From Psychrobacter urativorans (GTDB lineage Bacteria > Pseudomonadota > Gammaproteobacteria > Pseudomonadales > Moraxellaceae): a stretch of 64,000 nt of DNA. The position numbers and the translations under genes were made by a program. The first letter of the stretch is position 1. Each line of letters begins with the position of its first letter. The stretch spans positions 2,738,355-2,802,354 of the forward strand of contig NZ_CP012678.1 in the NCBI RefSeq assembly GCF_001298525.1, given 5' to 3'. Under the pieces are notes generated by a model. It worked only from the letters and a program-made list of their open reading frames with translations, had not been told where the DNA came from and searched no databases. Positions 1-8,371 of the stretch are shown piece after piece.

Positions 1-32
1 TTAATGTTAAATTTTGCTGTAAATTGTTATAT

Positions 33-1235
33 TTAAGCTATATTTAGCACTTCCCATTGCTTATTGTCTTGATGAAAGTACCACGTCATTATTATAGGCG
101 CGAGCAGGCTTAGCCAAATACCATAAGTAATCGATAGCCCTTGTGCTACTGTGATATAGCTCAGCAAAATAATACAGGTGGCAAGAATAAGAGCGGTCAT
201 ATTGTGACTTGATTTGCGGCACATCAAGGCTCGAAGCAAGGTTAGCGTCACTAAAAAGCCCAATAGCATTATCATCAATAATCCCATAGCATAAGGCTGG
301 GTTACCGTACGATTCAAAGTATCTGCCCAAGCATCGGTCACTAAATTAAGCGCGCTGCCTAACGCTGCAAGCGTAGCGAAAACAAAAAAGTGCCCATAGC
401 CAAATAAGAATAAATCATAACGGCGACGCTCATTGTCCAAAATACTACCAAACGGGATAGTAAAATAGAGCCACCATAAGGCGAAAACCAATGCCACAAG
501 GCTTGAACCTAATAATATAATAGCGCTAGCAGCAGACTCGGAGTTGACTAAAAAGGTTCGAATGCTGTTACTAACTCCTAGCACGCCTTCGCCTAAAACA
601 ATAATGGTCAACAGACCATAACGTTCAGCCATGTGATGAGGATGCCAATTGATGTTCTGTGCTGCACGCGCCCATATTGGCATCAGTAATTCAGCGGCTA
701 TAAATAAAAATAACGCAGGCGTTTGTATCGAAGCAGGTAGAAATAACCAAAGTATCCAAACACTTTGTAGCGTTAATAAGCCAATAATACTGCGACCAGC
801 TACCCGTTTGTGACCTTCTACTTGGCGATAGACACGCCACCACTGGCTACAGCTGGCCAATCGCATGATCGCATAACCAGTGACTCCTATCCATGTTAAT
901 CCTTGCTCGAAAAACTGATTGATGTTGGCTGCAATCATTAATGAGCCAAACATCTGCAGCAATACTGAGAGACGATAGTACCAATCATCAGGATCGTAGC
1001 CGGAAGCAAACCATGTGAAGCTCGTCCAAGCATTCCATAAAATAAAGAAGGCTATGATAAAGGTCAAAAATCCTAAAAAGTCATGCGCAAGCAAGCGCTG
1101 GTAAAGGCCGCTTGCGGCTGCTGAAACGGCAATGACATAGACTAAATCAAACAATAACTCAAGCGTTGTTGAGGGTCGATTTGGTTCATTAGGATCGCGG
1201 GCGCTTATCTTATTGAGAGCAGGTATAGTGATCAT
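33..1235 (-). CDS. LtrA family low-temperature requirement membrane protein
   Basis: A 400-residue polytopic membrane protein. The N-terminal LELLFDLVYVIAVSAAA and the following WNAWTSFTWFASGYDPDDW match the LtrA (low temperature requirement A) family, and hydrophobic segments continue to the C terminus with MAERYGLLTIIVLGEG in the middle, a family hallmark. The biochemical role of the family is not established; the name comes from a Listeria cold-sensitivity mutant. The gene sits 38 bases downstream of the LysR gene on the same strand, so the two may be co-transcribed. Family assignment is firm; function is open. Confidence 0.85.
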   Translation of the reverse strand: MITIPALNKISARDPNEPNRPSTTLELLFDLVYVIAVSAAASGLYQRLLAHDFLGFLTFIIAFFILWNAWTSFTWFASGYDPDDWYYRLSVLLQMFGSLMIAANINQFFEQGLTWIGVTGYAIMRLASCSQWWRVYRQVEGHKRVAGRSIIGLLTLQSVWILWLFLPASIQTPALFLFIAAELLMPIWARAAQNINWHPHHMAERYGLLTIIVLGEGVLGVSNSIRTFLVNSESAASAIILLGSSLVALVFALWWLYFTIPFGSILDNERRRYDLFLFGYGHFFVFATLAALGSALNLVTDAWADTLNRTVTQPYAMGLLMIMLLGFLVTLTLLRALMCRKSSHNMTALILATCIILLSYITVAQGLSITYGIWLSLLAPIIMTWYFHQDNKQWEVLNIA

Positions 1236-1273
1236 TTAAGCTTATCCGTTAAGTGTCGAGCCGTAAATGCTTA

Positions 1274-2188
1274 TCAAAACTTATCCCAATATGGATTGTC
1301 GCCAAAACGCTCAGCAATAAAGTTAATCAAATAACGACAGCGTTGCGATAAAAAGCGATTCTTAGGATAGACCGCATAAGCATTTAAAGTGGGCAATTGA
1401 TATTGCTGCAGAATAGGCACCAGCTCACCACTGGTTAAGGCTTTATAAGTAATAAAAGTTGGCAGAAAAGCAATACCATGACCTTTGACTGCCATCTCCC
1501 GCAAAAAGTCCCCATTATTGGCTTTTATTTTACCGTTTACTGCTACTTGATGCTTCTTACCTTGCTCATCTATCATTTCTATCGTGCTAGATTTGCTCAT
1601 ACCATATTGTAAAAACTCATGTTCTGTCAGATCGTTAAAAGTCTTTGGCGTACCCATTTTCTCTAAATATTCGGGACTAGCGCATAACGCATAACGAATC
1701 AGTGCTAGACGTTTGGCTTGATAACTGGAATCTTGCAACTCTCTAATACGAATCGCTAACTCAAACCCTTCCTCAATCAAATCAGTATGCCGATCAGAAA
1801 AATCTAGCTCAAAATTTAACTCAGGATGCTGATTGGTGTATTCATCAATAACATCGTTCAAATGCATCAAACCAAAGGATAATGGTGCAGTCATCTTTAA
1901 TGTCCCTTCGATACGCGTCGGAGTACCACTCGTCTCTTCATTCAGCGCATCCACTTCACTGAGTATATGGTTCACCTTTTGATAATACTGCTCACCAGCT
2001 TGGGTTAAGTTTGATTGACGCGTGGTTCGGCTAATCAGTTGACTGCCCAAGCGCGTCTCTAACTCCTTTAAACGCCGGCTTACCGCAGATTTTGCGATGT
2101 TTAGCTGCTCGGCAGCCTTGGTAATACTGCCTGCTTCGACAATACGCACAAACATTGCCATATCTTCTAATTGTCCCATATGAACCAC
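1274..2188 (-). CDS. LysR family transcriptional regulator
   Basis: 304 residues with an N-terminal winged helix-turn-helix (about residues 5-65, AGSITKAAEQLNIAKSAVSR) and a LysR substrate-binding domain after about residue 90. It resembles the AaeR/DsdC-like LysR proteins that often sit beside redox genes. It is divergent from the doxX-reductase-DUF1275 operon, and the 134-base gap holds a perfect GTTCTT-N5-AAGAAC dyad. A near copy precedes the pirin gene at 4672. The likely inference is that it controls both units; the inducer cannot be read from sequence. The ORF could begin a few codons later, at the second Met (MGQLEDM). Confidence 0.9.
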   Translation of the reverse strand: MVHMGQLEDMAMFVRIVEAGSITKAAEQLNIAKSAVSRRLKELETRLGSQLISRTTRQSNLTQAGEQYYQKVNHILSEVDALNEETSGTPTRIEGTLKMTAPLSFGLMHLNDVIDEYTNQHPELNFELDFSDRHTDLIEEGFELAIRIRELQDSSYQAKRLALIRYALCASPEYLEKMGTPKTFNDLTEHEFLQYGMSKSSTIEMIDEQGKKHQVAVNGKIKANNGDFLREMAVKGHGIAFLPTFITYKALTSGELVPILQQYQLPTLNAYAVYPKNRFLSQRCRYLINFIAERFGDNPYWDKF

Positions 2189-2197
2189 CTCTTAATT

Positions 2198-2214
2198 GTT
2201 CTTTAAATAAGAAC
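2198..2214. promoter_or_regulatory. Probable LysR operator (perfect dyad)
   Basis: GTTCTTTAAATAAGAAC is a perfect 6-5-6 inverted repeat in the divergent gap between the LysR gene and doxX. It has the T-N11-A form typical of LysR boxes. A variant with the same core lies at 4562-4578 before a pirin gene. Confidence 0.65.
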
Positions 2215-2322
2215 TTACATTTTTTATTATTACGGTTTATCTAGTTATAAGCAACGAATACAATAGTCCTGTCACATAATCAAATAAAAGCTTAAAAAAC
2301 ATTCTATTACTGGAGAAAACCC

Positions 2323-2715
2323 ATGGACAACCTGCAAGCGTTAAGCGCGCCAATTGGACGCCTATTGTTATCAATGATTTTTATCTTTTCAGGCTTTACC
2401 AAAATTACCGGTTATGCCGCTACTCAAGGTTATATGGAAGCAATGGGTGTGCCTGGGATGCTATTGCCTTTGGTTATTGCTGTTGAGCTGCTTGGTGGTA
2501 TCGCTATTTTATTAGGCTTTAAAGCGCGCTTAGTAGCGATTTTAATGGCTGGTTTTAGCGTTGTCTCAGCGCTGCTTTTCCATCAATTCTGGATAGATGA
2601 ATCACAGATGAACCCTTTCATGAAAAACATTGCGATGGCGGGTGGTTTCTTGATGATATTTGCTCATGGAGCAGGTGCTTATTCAATTGATAACAGTAAT
2701 CATCGCAGAATATAG
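2323..2715 (+). CDS. DoxX family membrane protein
   Basis: 130 residues with four hydrophobic segments. The start GRLLLSMIFIFSGFTKITGY and the later VAVELLGGIAILLGFKARLVA pattern are characteristic of DoxX/YphA-type proteins. Members are often found with thiol or quinone redox genes, but no single biochemical activity is established. A ribosome site (GGAGAAAA) precedes the ATG. It is the first gene of a probable operon with the FMN reductase (spacing 53 bases to its chosen start) and is divergent from the LysR regulator. Confidence 0.88.
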   Translation: MDNLQALSAPIGRLLLSMIFIFSGFTKITGYAATQGYMEAMGVPGMLLPLVIAVELLGGIAILLGFKARLVAILMAGFSVVSALLFHQFWIDESQMNPFMKNIAMAGGFLMIFAHGAGAYSIDNSNHRRI

Positions 2716-2768
2716 TAGAGTAAATGGCTTAGAAAATATTGTCTTATCATCATAATCAAGGAGCCGCT

Positions 2769-3323
2769 ATGAGCGCATCCATAAACATCGCCTTAATTAT
2801 TGGCAGCTTGCGAAAAGAATCTATCAATCGTAAATTTGCAGAATATATGGTGTCGCAGATGCCTGAAAGCGTGACTATAAAAGAAGTCTATATCGCAGAC
2901 TTACCCCTTTACAATCAGGATTATGATGATACGACTATCGATAGCTATGAGCGTGTGCGTCAGCAGCTGAAAGGCGCTGATGCCGTATTAATTGTCACGC
3001 CAGAGCATAACCGCACTATGCCTGCCGCCTTGAAAAATGTCGTAGATATCGGCTCGCGTCCTTATAAAGAAAGCGTGTGGACCCATAAAAAAGTTGCGGT
3101 AGTGACGGCATCGCCGGGTAGCTTTGGCGGTATCAATAGTGGGCTTGATATGCGTAAAAGCATGCAAATGCTGTCGGCACAAATGATGATTGATCCTGAA
3201 ATTCATTTAAGTCGTGCAATTGACAGCTTAAATGATGATGGCAGTGTTAGCCCGCGCACACAGAAATTCTTACAGCGCTTTGTGACTGATTTTGTGGATT
3301 TTGCAGGAAATACCAGTGCCTAA
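2769..3323 (+). CDS. NAD(P)H-dependent FMN reductase family protein
   Basis: A flavodoxin-like NAD(P)H:FMN/quinone reductase of the YieF/chromate-reductase type (185 residues from the chosen start). The phosphate-binding loop IGSLRKESINRKFA near the N terminus and TPEHNRTMPAALKNVVDIGSR about residues 75-95 are family signatures. An upstream in-frame ATG at 2739 exists, but the ATG at 2769 has AAGGAG at 2759-2764, so that start is preferred. Likely role: two-electron reduction of quinones, azo compounds or metals in the cytosol. Its last 8 bases overlap the next gene. Confidence 0.88.
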   Translation: MSASINIALIIGSLRKESINRKFAEYMVSQMPESVTIKEVYIADLPLYNQDYDDTTIDSYERVRQQLKGADAVLIVTPEHNRTMPAALKNVVDIGSRPYKESVWTHKKVAVVTASPGSFGGINSGLDMRKSMQMLSAQMMIDPEIHLSRAIDSLNDDGSVSPRTQKFLQRFVTDFVDFAGNTSA

Positions 3324-4044
3324 AGCTGTCGCTGATAACAACACTCTAGATCGTAAGACACCAAGATTTTGGCAACGCTATCAAGCGCCTATCCTATTAA
3401 CGATAGTTGGTGGGGCTATTGATACTATTGGCTTTATCACTTTATTTGGCTTTTTTACCGCTCATGTCACGGGTAACTTAGTACTGGCTGGTAGCGGTTT
3501 GGTTAAAGGTGAAGATGGCTTGTGGATCAAGCTGGCATCGGTACCACTTTTTATAATAACGGTCGTTATTACCAAAATATACATTGATAAAAGTCGGAGG
3601 CAAACGTTAGTACTCAGTCATTTATTTTTGGCAGAAGCGCTATTTTTGACCGCCTTTATGATAGCAGGATTGTCCTTTCAACCTTTCACTGAGGCTGGAG
3701 ATATAACTGTCGCCATCACTGGTGGTCTAGGTTTAACGGCACTTGCTATTCGTAATACGGCTAGTAAAACAGTCATCAAACACATGAGTCCAACGGTATT
3801 AATGACGGGAAATACGACGCAACTAGGTATTGGGCTGTCAGATTATATTGCCAACCGTAGCGCTGATAATGCCAAAAAATTGGGGCATAGCGCGGCATTG
3901 GTTATCAGCTTTGTGATTGGCGCGCTACTCGGCGCGGTGCTGTACGTGAATCTCAGTTATTGGGCAGTCGGTTTATTTGTCATTCCTGTGCTGTACTTAT
4001 CGCTACTAGCCCGTGATTCAGAGTTCTTACAGCATATTAGCTAA
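3316..4044 (+). CDS. DUF1275 (YoaK) family membrane protein
   Basis: A YoaK/DUF1275 protein with GGAIDTIGFITLFGFFTAHVTGN near the N terminus, which is the family hallmark, and about six hydrophobic segments. The function of the family is unknown. The reading frame is open from a TTG at 3292, but the GTG at 3316 has AGGAAA six bases upstream and gives the expected short tail. This makes the gene overlap the preceding reductase by 8 bases and implies translational coupling. The transcript would end at the hairpin at 4083-4115. Confidence 0.82.
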   Translation: MPKAVADNNTLDRKTPRFWQRYQAPILLTIVGGAIDTIGFITLFGFFTAHVTGNLVLAGSGLVKGEDGLWIKLASVPLFIITVVITKIYIDKSRRQTLVLSHLFLAEALFLTAFMIAGLSFQPFTEAGDITVAITGGLGLTALAIRNTASKTVIKHMSPTVLMTGNTTQLGIGLSDYIANRSADNAKKLGHSAALVISFVIGALLGAVLYVNLSYWAVGLFVIPVLYLSLLARDSEFLQHIS

Positions 4045-4082
4045 TAAAAGTCCTACCGTTATTGAGTAATGCCATTAATCGT

Positions 4083-4115
4083 AAAAAGCCATGATAATTT
4101 ATCATGGCTTTTTTT
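4083..4115. terminator. Bidirectional hairpin terminator
   Basis: AAAAAGCCATGATAA / TTATCATGGCTTTTTTT stem flanked by A and T runs, lying between two convergent genes. It can serve both strands. Confidence 0.88.
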
Positions 4116-4127
4116 ATGCATATTGTC

Positions 4128-4454
4128 TTAGGCTTTCGCACCATGAAACACCGAATTGGCTTGGTATTCTAGATGCTTATCAATGTAAGACTTCACATAA
4201 GGACAAGTTGGCTTTACGCGCAGTTTTCTAGCGGCTGCACAATCTAAGATAACCTTAACTAAGTAGCCTGCAATACCGCGACCACTAAGCGCTTCTGGCA
4301 CGAATGTGTGCTTATATTCAATACCCTTCTCACCTTGCGAGGTGGTAAAAAATGCATAGTCTTCAAAGGCAATTTGATCATCAATATGAATCTCAAAGCG
4401 ATTTTGGCTTTTGTTGTCGATCACATCGTAATGCGTTGTATGCTGATTTGACAT
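4128..4454 (-). CDS. GNAT-like N-acetyltransferase (YitI/NATD1 type)
   Basis: A short 108-residue protein of the COG2388 Gcn5-like group. It keeps the acetyl-CoA loop region TFVPEALSGRGIAGYLVK (about residues 50-68) and the terminal CPYVKSYIDKHLEYQ pattern seen in YidJ/NATD1 proteins. Substrates of this small group are mostly unknown. A good ribosome site (AGAGAG) precedes the ATG. It is convergent with the DUF1275 gene and shares its terminator. Its divergent partner is the pirin gene at 4672. Confidence 0.85.
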   Translation of the reverse strand: MSNQHTTHYDVIDNKSQNRFEIHIDDQIAFEDYAFFTTSQGEKGIEYKHTFVPEALSGRGIAGYLVKVILDCAAARKLRVKPTCPYVKSYIDKHLEYQANSVFHGAKA

Positions 4455-4561
4455 TGTTACTCTCTCTTTATCATTAATATTTTTGTAGCTGCCTATTGGT
4501 ACTAACGGGTGACGCGAATTATGGCGTGACTATTATATTACGTTAATTCTAAGCACTTATT

Positions 4562-4578
4562 GTTCTATAAATAAGAAT
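4562..4578. promoter_or_regulatory. Second copy of LysR-type dyad, upstream of pirin
   Basis: GTTCTATAAATAAGAAT matches the perfect dyad at 2198-2214 at 15 of 17 positions, and the flanking ATTGTTCT is also shared. It sits about 95 bases upstream of the pirin start, suggesting control by the same LysR protein. Confidence 0.55.
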
Positions 4579-4671
4579 AGTCATTTGCAATAAGCACTGT
4601 TTATCTATATATGGTCAACAATTATAATAGACCCATAGCTTAAATAAGCAACCAATTATAAAGGATAACTT

Positions 4672-5382
4672 ATGAAAACGATCTATCATGCAGCAGATTC
4701 TCGTGGCGATGCTAACCATGGTTGGCTCAAAAGCCGTCATACTTTTAGCTTTGCCAATTATCATAATCCAGAGCGTATGGGTTTTGGCGCGCTACGAGTC
4801 ATCAATGATGACTTTGTTATTGGTGGTCAAGGTTTCGGCAAGCACTCACACCGCGACATGGAAATTATCAGTATTCCTCTAAGTGGGAAGTTAGCTCATG
4901 GCGATAATATCGGTAACCAAGGCATCATCGAAACGGGTGAGATTCAGGTCATGTCAGCGGGCACAGGTATTACTCATAGCGAGATGAATGGCGATACCAA
5001 TGAGCCTGTCAAGTTTTTACAAATTTGGGTGATTCCCAACAAAATGGGTGTGACGCCGCGTTATCAGCAAGTGCGTATGGATGAGCACATGAAAGCTAAT
5101 GAGTTCAACCAAGTGCTATCGCCTAACGCGGACGACGCTGGGGTTTGGATTCATCAAGACACTTGGTTTCATATGGGTTATTTCGATAAAGGCGTGACTC
5201 AGACTTATGATTTAAAAGATGCCAATAACGGTGTTTATGTCTTGGTACTAGAGGGTAAAGTTACTATCAACGGTAACGTTCTTGATACTCGTGACGGCCT
5301 TGGTATCTCAGATACCAAAAGCTTCACGATGGATGCGACCGAGGATGCAAGAGTACTACTAATGGAAGTACCTATGTATTAA
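4672..5382 (+). CDS. Pirin family protein (YhhW-like quercetinase fold)
   Basis: 236 residues with two cupin domains. The N-terminal RGDANHGWLKSRHTFSFA and the metal-ligand region GFGKHSHRDMEIIS (about 57-70), followed by GTGITHSEMN near residue 100, match YhhW-type pirins, which bind a metal through three His and one Glu and can show quercetin 2,3-dioxygenase activity. The physiological substrate is unknown. AAGGATAA precedes the ATG. A LysR-type dyad lies upstream. A second, more distant pirin follows 147 bases later. Confidence 0.92.
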   Translation: MKTIYHAADSRGDANHGWLKSRHTFSFANYHNPERMGFGALRVINDDFVIGGQGFGKHSHRDMEIISIPLSGKLAHGDNIGNQGIIETGEIQVMSAGTGITHSEMNGDTNEPVKFLQIWVIPNKMGVTPRYQQVRMDEHMKANEFNQVLSPNADDAGVWIHQDTWFHMGYFDKGVTQTYDLKDANNGVYVLVLEGKVTINGNVLDTRDGLGISDTKSFTMDATEDARVLLMEVPMY

Positions 5383-5529
5383 GTAACTAATTATTCAGTA
5401 CCTATTTATTGAATAATCCTATATTAAACACTTATACAGTCAACAGCAGTATCAATCCATACAAAAAGTAGTACTAATTTATCAGTAAGCATTCAATAAT
5501 CTATAACTATCTATAATAAGAGGTGAATC

Positions 5530-6468
5530 ATGAGTATTGAGACCCTAGAACCGCGCTTAGCAGATGTGGGCGGCATTCCCATTGCCCGTCTGTTACCGAA
5601 TAAAGGCAAGCAGCCAATCGGCGCATGGTGCTTTTTAGACCATGCGGGCCCTGCTGAATTTGATGAAGATGAAACCGGTATGCAAGTCGGTCGTCATCCA
5701 CATACCAACTTGCAAACTTTTAGCTGGATGTTAAATGGCGAAGTACTGCATAAAGACAGCTTGGGTAATAAGCAAGTTATCAGCAAAAATCAAGTCAACG
5801 TCATGACAGCGGGCACGGGTCTAACCCAAGGTATCAGCCATACCGAACAAAGTGTTTTTCCAGATACCGGCGGTTCAGCAGATGCCGCTCGTGGTCTAAG
5901 CATGGTCCAACTATGGATTGCATTACCGACCGATCAACAAATTGAACGTAGCTTTCATCATTATCCAGAGCTGCCAACATGGCGCGAAGATAGTGTCGAG
6001 ATGATTCTAACGACGGGCAGCTATGACAGCGTGTCAGGCAAGCGTTATGAAGCACCGACTATCCAATACTCAAAAATGGTCAGTATCGATGTCTATTTCT
6101 TAGAGGATGGTGAGGTCACGCTTAATTTAGAGCCAAGTTTTGAATACGGTATCTTGGTGACAGAAGGGCAGATCGAGTCTGAAGGTAAGATTTGTGAGCA
6201 AGATCAATTGTTCCGATTCCATGACAGCGATGTCGCCAATAATGAAAGTATCAAGCTGATCGCCAAAAAAGGCACCCGTGTGATGTTTATCGGCGGTGAG
6301 CCATTAAACAACCAAGTGCTACTCTGGTGGAACTTCGTCGCGGACAACAAAGCAGAGATTGAGCAATCCATCATCGACTGGAATAATGGTCATGAGCGTT
6401 TTGGTAATGTTGACTCTGATATGAAGCGTTTACCAGCACCAGAGTTACCGCAAGGCTTTAAAGGTTAG
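5530..6468 (+). CDS. Pirin family protein, second paralogue
   Basis: 312 residues. The pirin cupin is clear from VGRHPHTNLQTFSWMLNGE (about 55-75) and TAGTGLTQGISHTE (about 95-110). It belongs to the longer pirin subgroup with an extended C-terminal cupin, not the YhhW subgroup of its neighbour. AGAGGTG lies just upstream of the ATG. The role is likely in redox or flavonoid/quinone handling by family analogy only. No hairpin separates it from the preceding pirin, so read-through is possible. Confidence 0.9.
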   Translation: MSIETLEPRLADVGGIPIARLLPNKGKQPIGAWCFLDHAGPAEFDEDETGMQVGRHPHTNLQTFSWMLNGEVLHKDSLGNKQVISKNQVNVMTAGTGLTQGISHTEQSVFPDTGGSADAARGLSMVQLWIALPTDQQIERSFHHYPELPTWREDSVEMILTTGSYDSVSGKRYEAPTIQYSKMVSIDVYFLEDGEVTLNLEPSFEYGILVTEGQIESEGKICEQDQLFRFHDSDVANNESIKLIAKKGTRVMFIGGEPLNNQVLLWWNFVADNKAEIEQSIIDWNNGHERFGNVDSDMKRLPAPELPQGFKG

Positions 6469-6676
6469 TTTAATATTAAGCATCATTCATTAAACTGGCT
6501 TTTAAATAGAGATTTATCGTTAAGTTTATTTTACAAAAATAGCATACGGATTTGATTTTAATGTTCATATACTAATTTAGATTAAGAAGTAGCGATATGC
6601 AGCAATTCATCATCTTTACTCTAATCTAACGTTATTTTCATTGGATTGAAATCATACTAATAATACGGAGAAACCT

Positions 6677-7285
6677 ATGTCAGACCTAAAAACATTACAG
6701 CAATTGGCTGAAAAGCGTCGTTCTATCTATGCATTGAGCGATCAATTACCAGTATCAAATGACGAAATCGTAAAGTTGGTTGAACATGCAGTCTTGCATA
6801 CGCCATCAGCTTTTAACTCACAATCGACGCGTATCGTGGTGTTATTTGGCGATGACCATAACAAGTTGTGGCAAATTACCGAAGATACATTACGTGATAT
6901 GGTTGATAATGAAGAGCAATTTGCTGCGACCAAGCAAAAAATGGATAGCTTTAAAGCCGGCGCCGGTACTATTATGTTCTTTGAAGATCATAGCGTCGTA
7001 AGAGACATGCAAGCCGCTGCGCCTTTATATGCGGACAAGTTCCCAATTTGGGCGCATCAAACCAATGCCATGCACCAGTATGCAATCTGGACAGCATTAG
7101 CCAGCATTAATGTCGGTGCCAGCTTACAGCATTACAATCCAATCATTGATAAAAAAGTGGCTAGCGAATGGAATATCGATGAGCATTGGGAATTGAATGC
7201 GCAAATGGTATTTGGCGCGATTGAGCAGCCAGCAGGCGACAAAGCGTTCAAGCTAATTGATGAGCGTATGAAAGTATTTGGCTAA
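6677..7285 (+). CDS. Nitroreductase family protein (oxygen-insensitive, YdgI/MhqN-like)
   Basis: 202 residues. The N-terminal EKRRSIYALSDQLPVSNDEI and HAVLHTPSAFNSQSTRIVV are typical of FMN-dependent nitroreductases of the HBN1/YdgI subgroup. Family members reduce nitro compounds and quinones with NAD(P)H as a dimer with bound FMN. GGAG precedes the ATG by seven bases. Together with the FMN reductase and the two pirins it forms a redox-detoxification neighbourhood. A strong terminator follows at 7309. Confidence 0.9.
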   Translation: MSDLKTLQQLAEKRRSIYALSDQLPVSNDEIVKLVEHAVLHTPSAFNSQSTRIVVLFGDDHNKLWQITEDTLRDMVDNEEQFAATKQKMDSFKAGAGTIMFFEDHSVVRDMQAAAPLYADKFPIWAHQTNAMHQYAIWTALASINVGASLQHYNPIIDKKVASEWNIDEHWELNAQMVFGAIEQPAGDKAFKLIDERMKVFG

Positions 7286-7308
7286 TATATTAACTTTCAA
7301 TACAATAT

Positions 7309-7359
7309 AACCAATGAAGCCGCTATGACTATATCTGAGCGGTTTTATTGGTTTTTTTA
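7309..7359 (+). terminator. Long hairpin terminator after the nitroreductase gene
   Basis: AACCAAT..CCGCT pairs with AGCGG..ATTGGTT across a 14-base loop, followed by seven T. It lies just downstream of the nitroreductase stop. Confidence 0.85.
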
Positions 7360-7382
7360 TAATTATAAACTGGAGTAATATA

Positions 7383-7679
7383 ATGGATGTTTTTGATGCA
7401 CAAGCGCTGCAAAAAAAATATGAGCGTTGGCATGAGCTACATGAACAGATACAAGGTGCTCAGGAAAAATGGGTAGAAGCCAGTACATTATTATCTGAGC
7501 TGCAAACTTACTACCAGAGTGAACAGTGGAGAAAAGATCATGAAAGCAACCTAATGGTTGATTGCGCAGATAATAGGTATTCCATCATCAGTGAAGACGC
7601 TCTATGGAGTGCATTAACAGATCACCAAGAACAAGCAATTCGCTGGATGAGGTTAGGACTAAATGTTATAGACCGTTGA
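7383..7679 (+). CDS. DUF4298 domain-containing protein
   Basis: 98 residues, acidic and mostly helical, with EKWVEASTLLSELQTYYQSEQWRKD and a C-terminal ALTDHQEQAIRWMRLGLNVID, a pattern seen in DUF4298 proteins. No enzymatic function is known for the family. TGGAG lies nine bases upstream of the ATG. It is the last intact gene before a gene-poor stretch with a decayed transposase fragment. Confidence 0.75.
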   Translation: MDVFDAQALQKKYERWHELHEQIQGAQEKWVEASTLLSELQTYYQSEQWRKDHESNLMVDCADNRYSIISEDALWSALTDHQEQAIRWMRLGLNVIDR

Positions 7680-7810
7680 TTCTAAAACCTTATTTTTCGA
7701 AGCAATATGAGCCATGCGGAAGAAACCGTAGAGATAAACTTGGGATATTTGAATCAAGCATTTTAACGATAAAAATCAAGCCACATATTTCAGTATTAGC
7801 ATAATAAAAT

Positions 7811-7970
7811 TAGACTGAACCGCCCGAGATTGCCTGATATTAAATACTCTGAAAAAATACGACAATGAAAAGACAACCTGCACTCCTAAGATTAAAGAGC
7901 GCGCCGTTCGCTTGCTGACTGAGGTAGCAAACGACGATTTCTTCACTGGAGTTACTGTCTAAGCCATAAT
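7811..7970 (+). mobile_element. Decayed IS3-family remnant (end plus OrfA start)
   Basis: TGAACCGCCCGAGATTGCC at about 7815 resembles the terminal inverted repeat of IS3-type elements. Some 50 bases on, a frame reads CTPKIKERAVRLLTEVAND before a stop, which is the usual start of an IS3 OrfA transposase (KFSPEIRERAVRLV-like). No OrfB or second terminus is visible, so this is a fossil fragment. It was recognised by eye and needs an ISfinder comparison. Confidence 0.5.
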
Positions 7971-8155
7971 GTTAAAGATGGGCAGCTCACATCAAACCCT
8001 ATGATCATGTTATAAGAGTACATAGACCAAGCCCTTCCTATCTCAGTGCAAGTGCAAAGCTTAAATCCAACCATCAAAGAAGCTTCCGATAGAGGCAGAG
8101 CAGTTCAGATAATAAATTATTAAATAATTTTTATATAGTTATATTTTACTAAAGT

Positions 8156-8203
8156 TTAGACAATAAAAAATCCTCACAAGCGAATAGCTGTAAGGATTTT
8201 TGT
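8156..8203 (-). terminator. Hairpin terminator for the symporter gene
   Basis: On the minus strand AAATCCTTACA pairs with TGTGAGGATTT and is followed by a T-rich TTTTTTATTGTC tail, about 170 bases downstream of the symporter stop. It closely resembles the terminator behind the tRNA at 18131-18178. Confidence 0.7.
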
Positions 8204-8371
8204 ATATTGAGCCTATTATCAATTAAGCTCAATAATTAAAGTAAGTTAATTAAAATTGGTTTATAGGTTGATATGATATTAAATATTTTTCCTTCACCGA
8301 GAATTATATTTAAGAGCAATCACCCCAAATTTCTCTTACTTATCAGAATCTAATAAATTATAATTAGTTCC

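Larger units (their letters stand above)
7680..8371. other. Gene-poor stretch with IS remnant and terminator
   Basis: About 690 bases without an intact gene. It contains a decayed IS3-type fragment (about 7811-7970) and a hairpin at 8156-8203 facing the symporter gene. The rest is AT-rich and shows no coding signal. Confidence 0.7.

Noticed and set aside
7604..7804. 66-codon frame overlapping the end of the DUF4298 gene
   Set aside because: Out-of-frame overlap with a better gene; the sequence looks like random AT-rich translation.
8204..8260. Displaced tRNA 3' end (attR) right of the left terminator copy
   Set aside because: Compared by eye with the tRNA 3' sequence TGGTGGGCCCAGTAGG; no clear match, so no attachment site is claimed.
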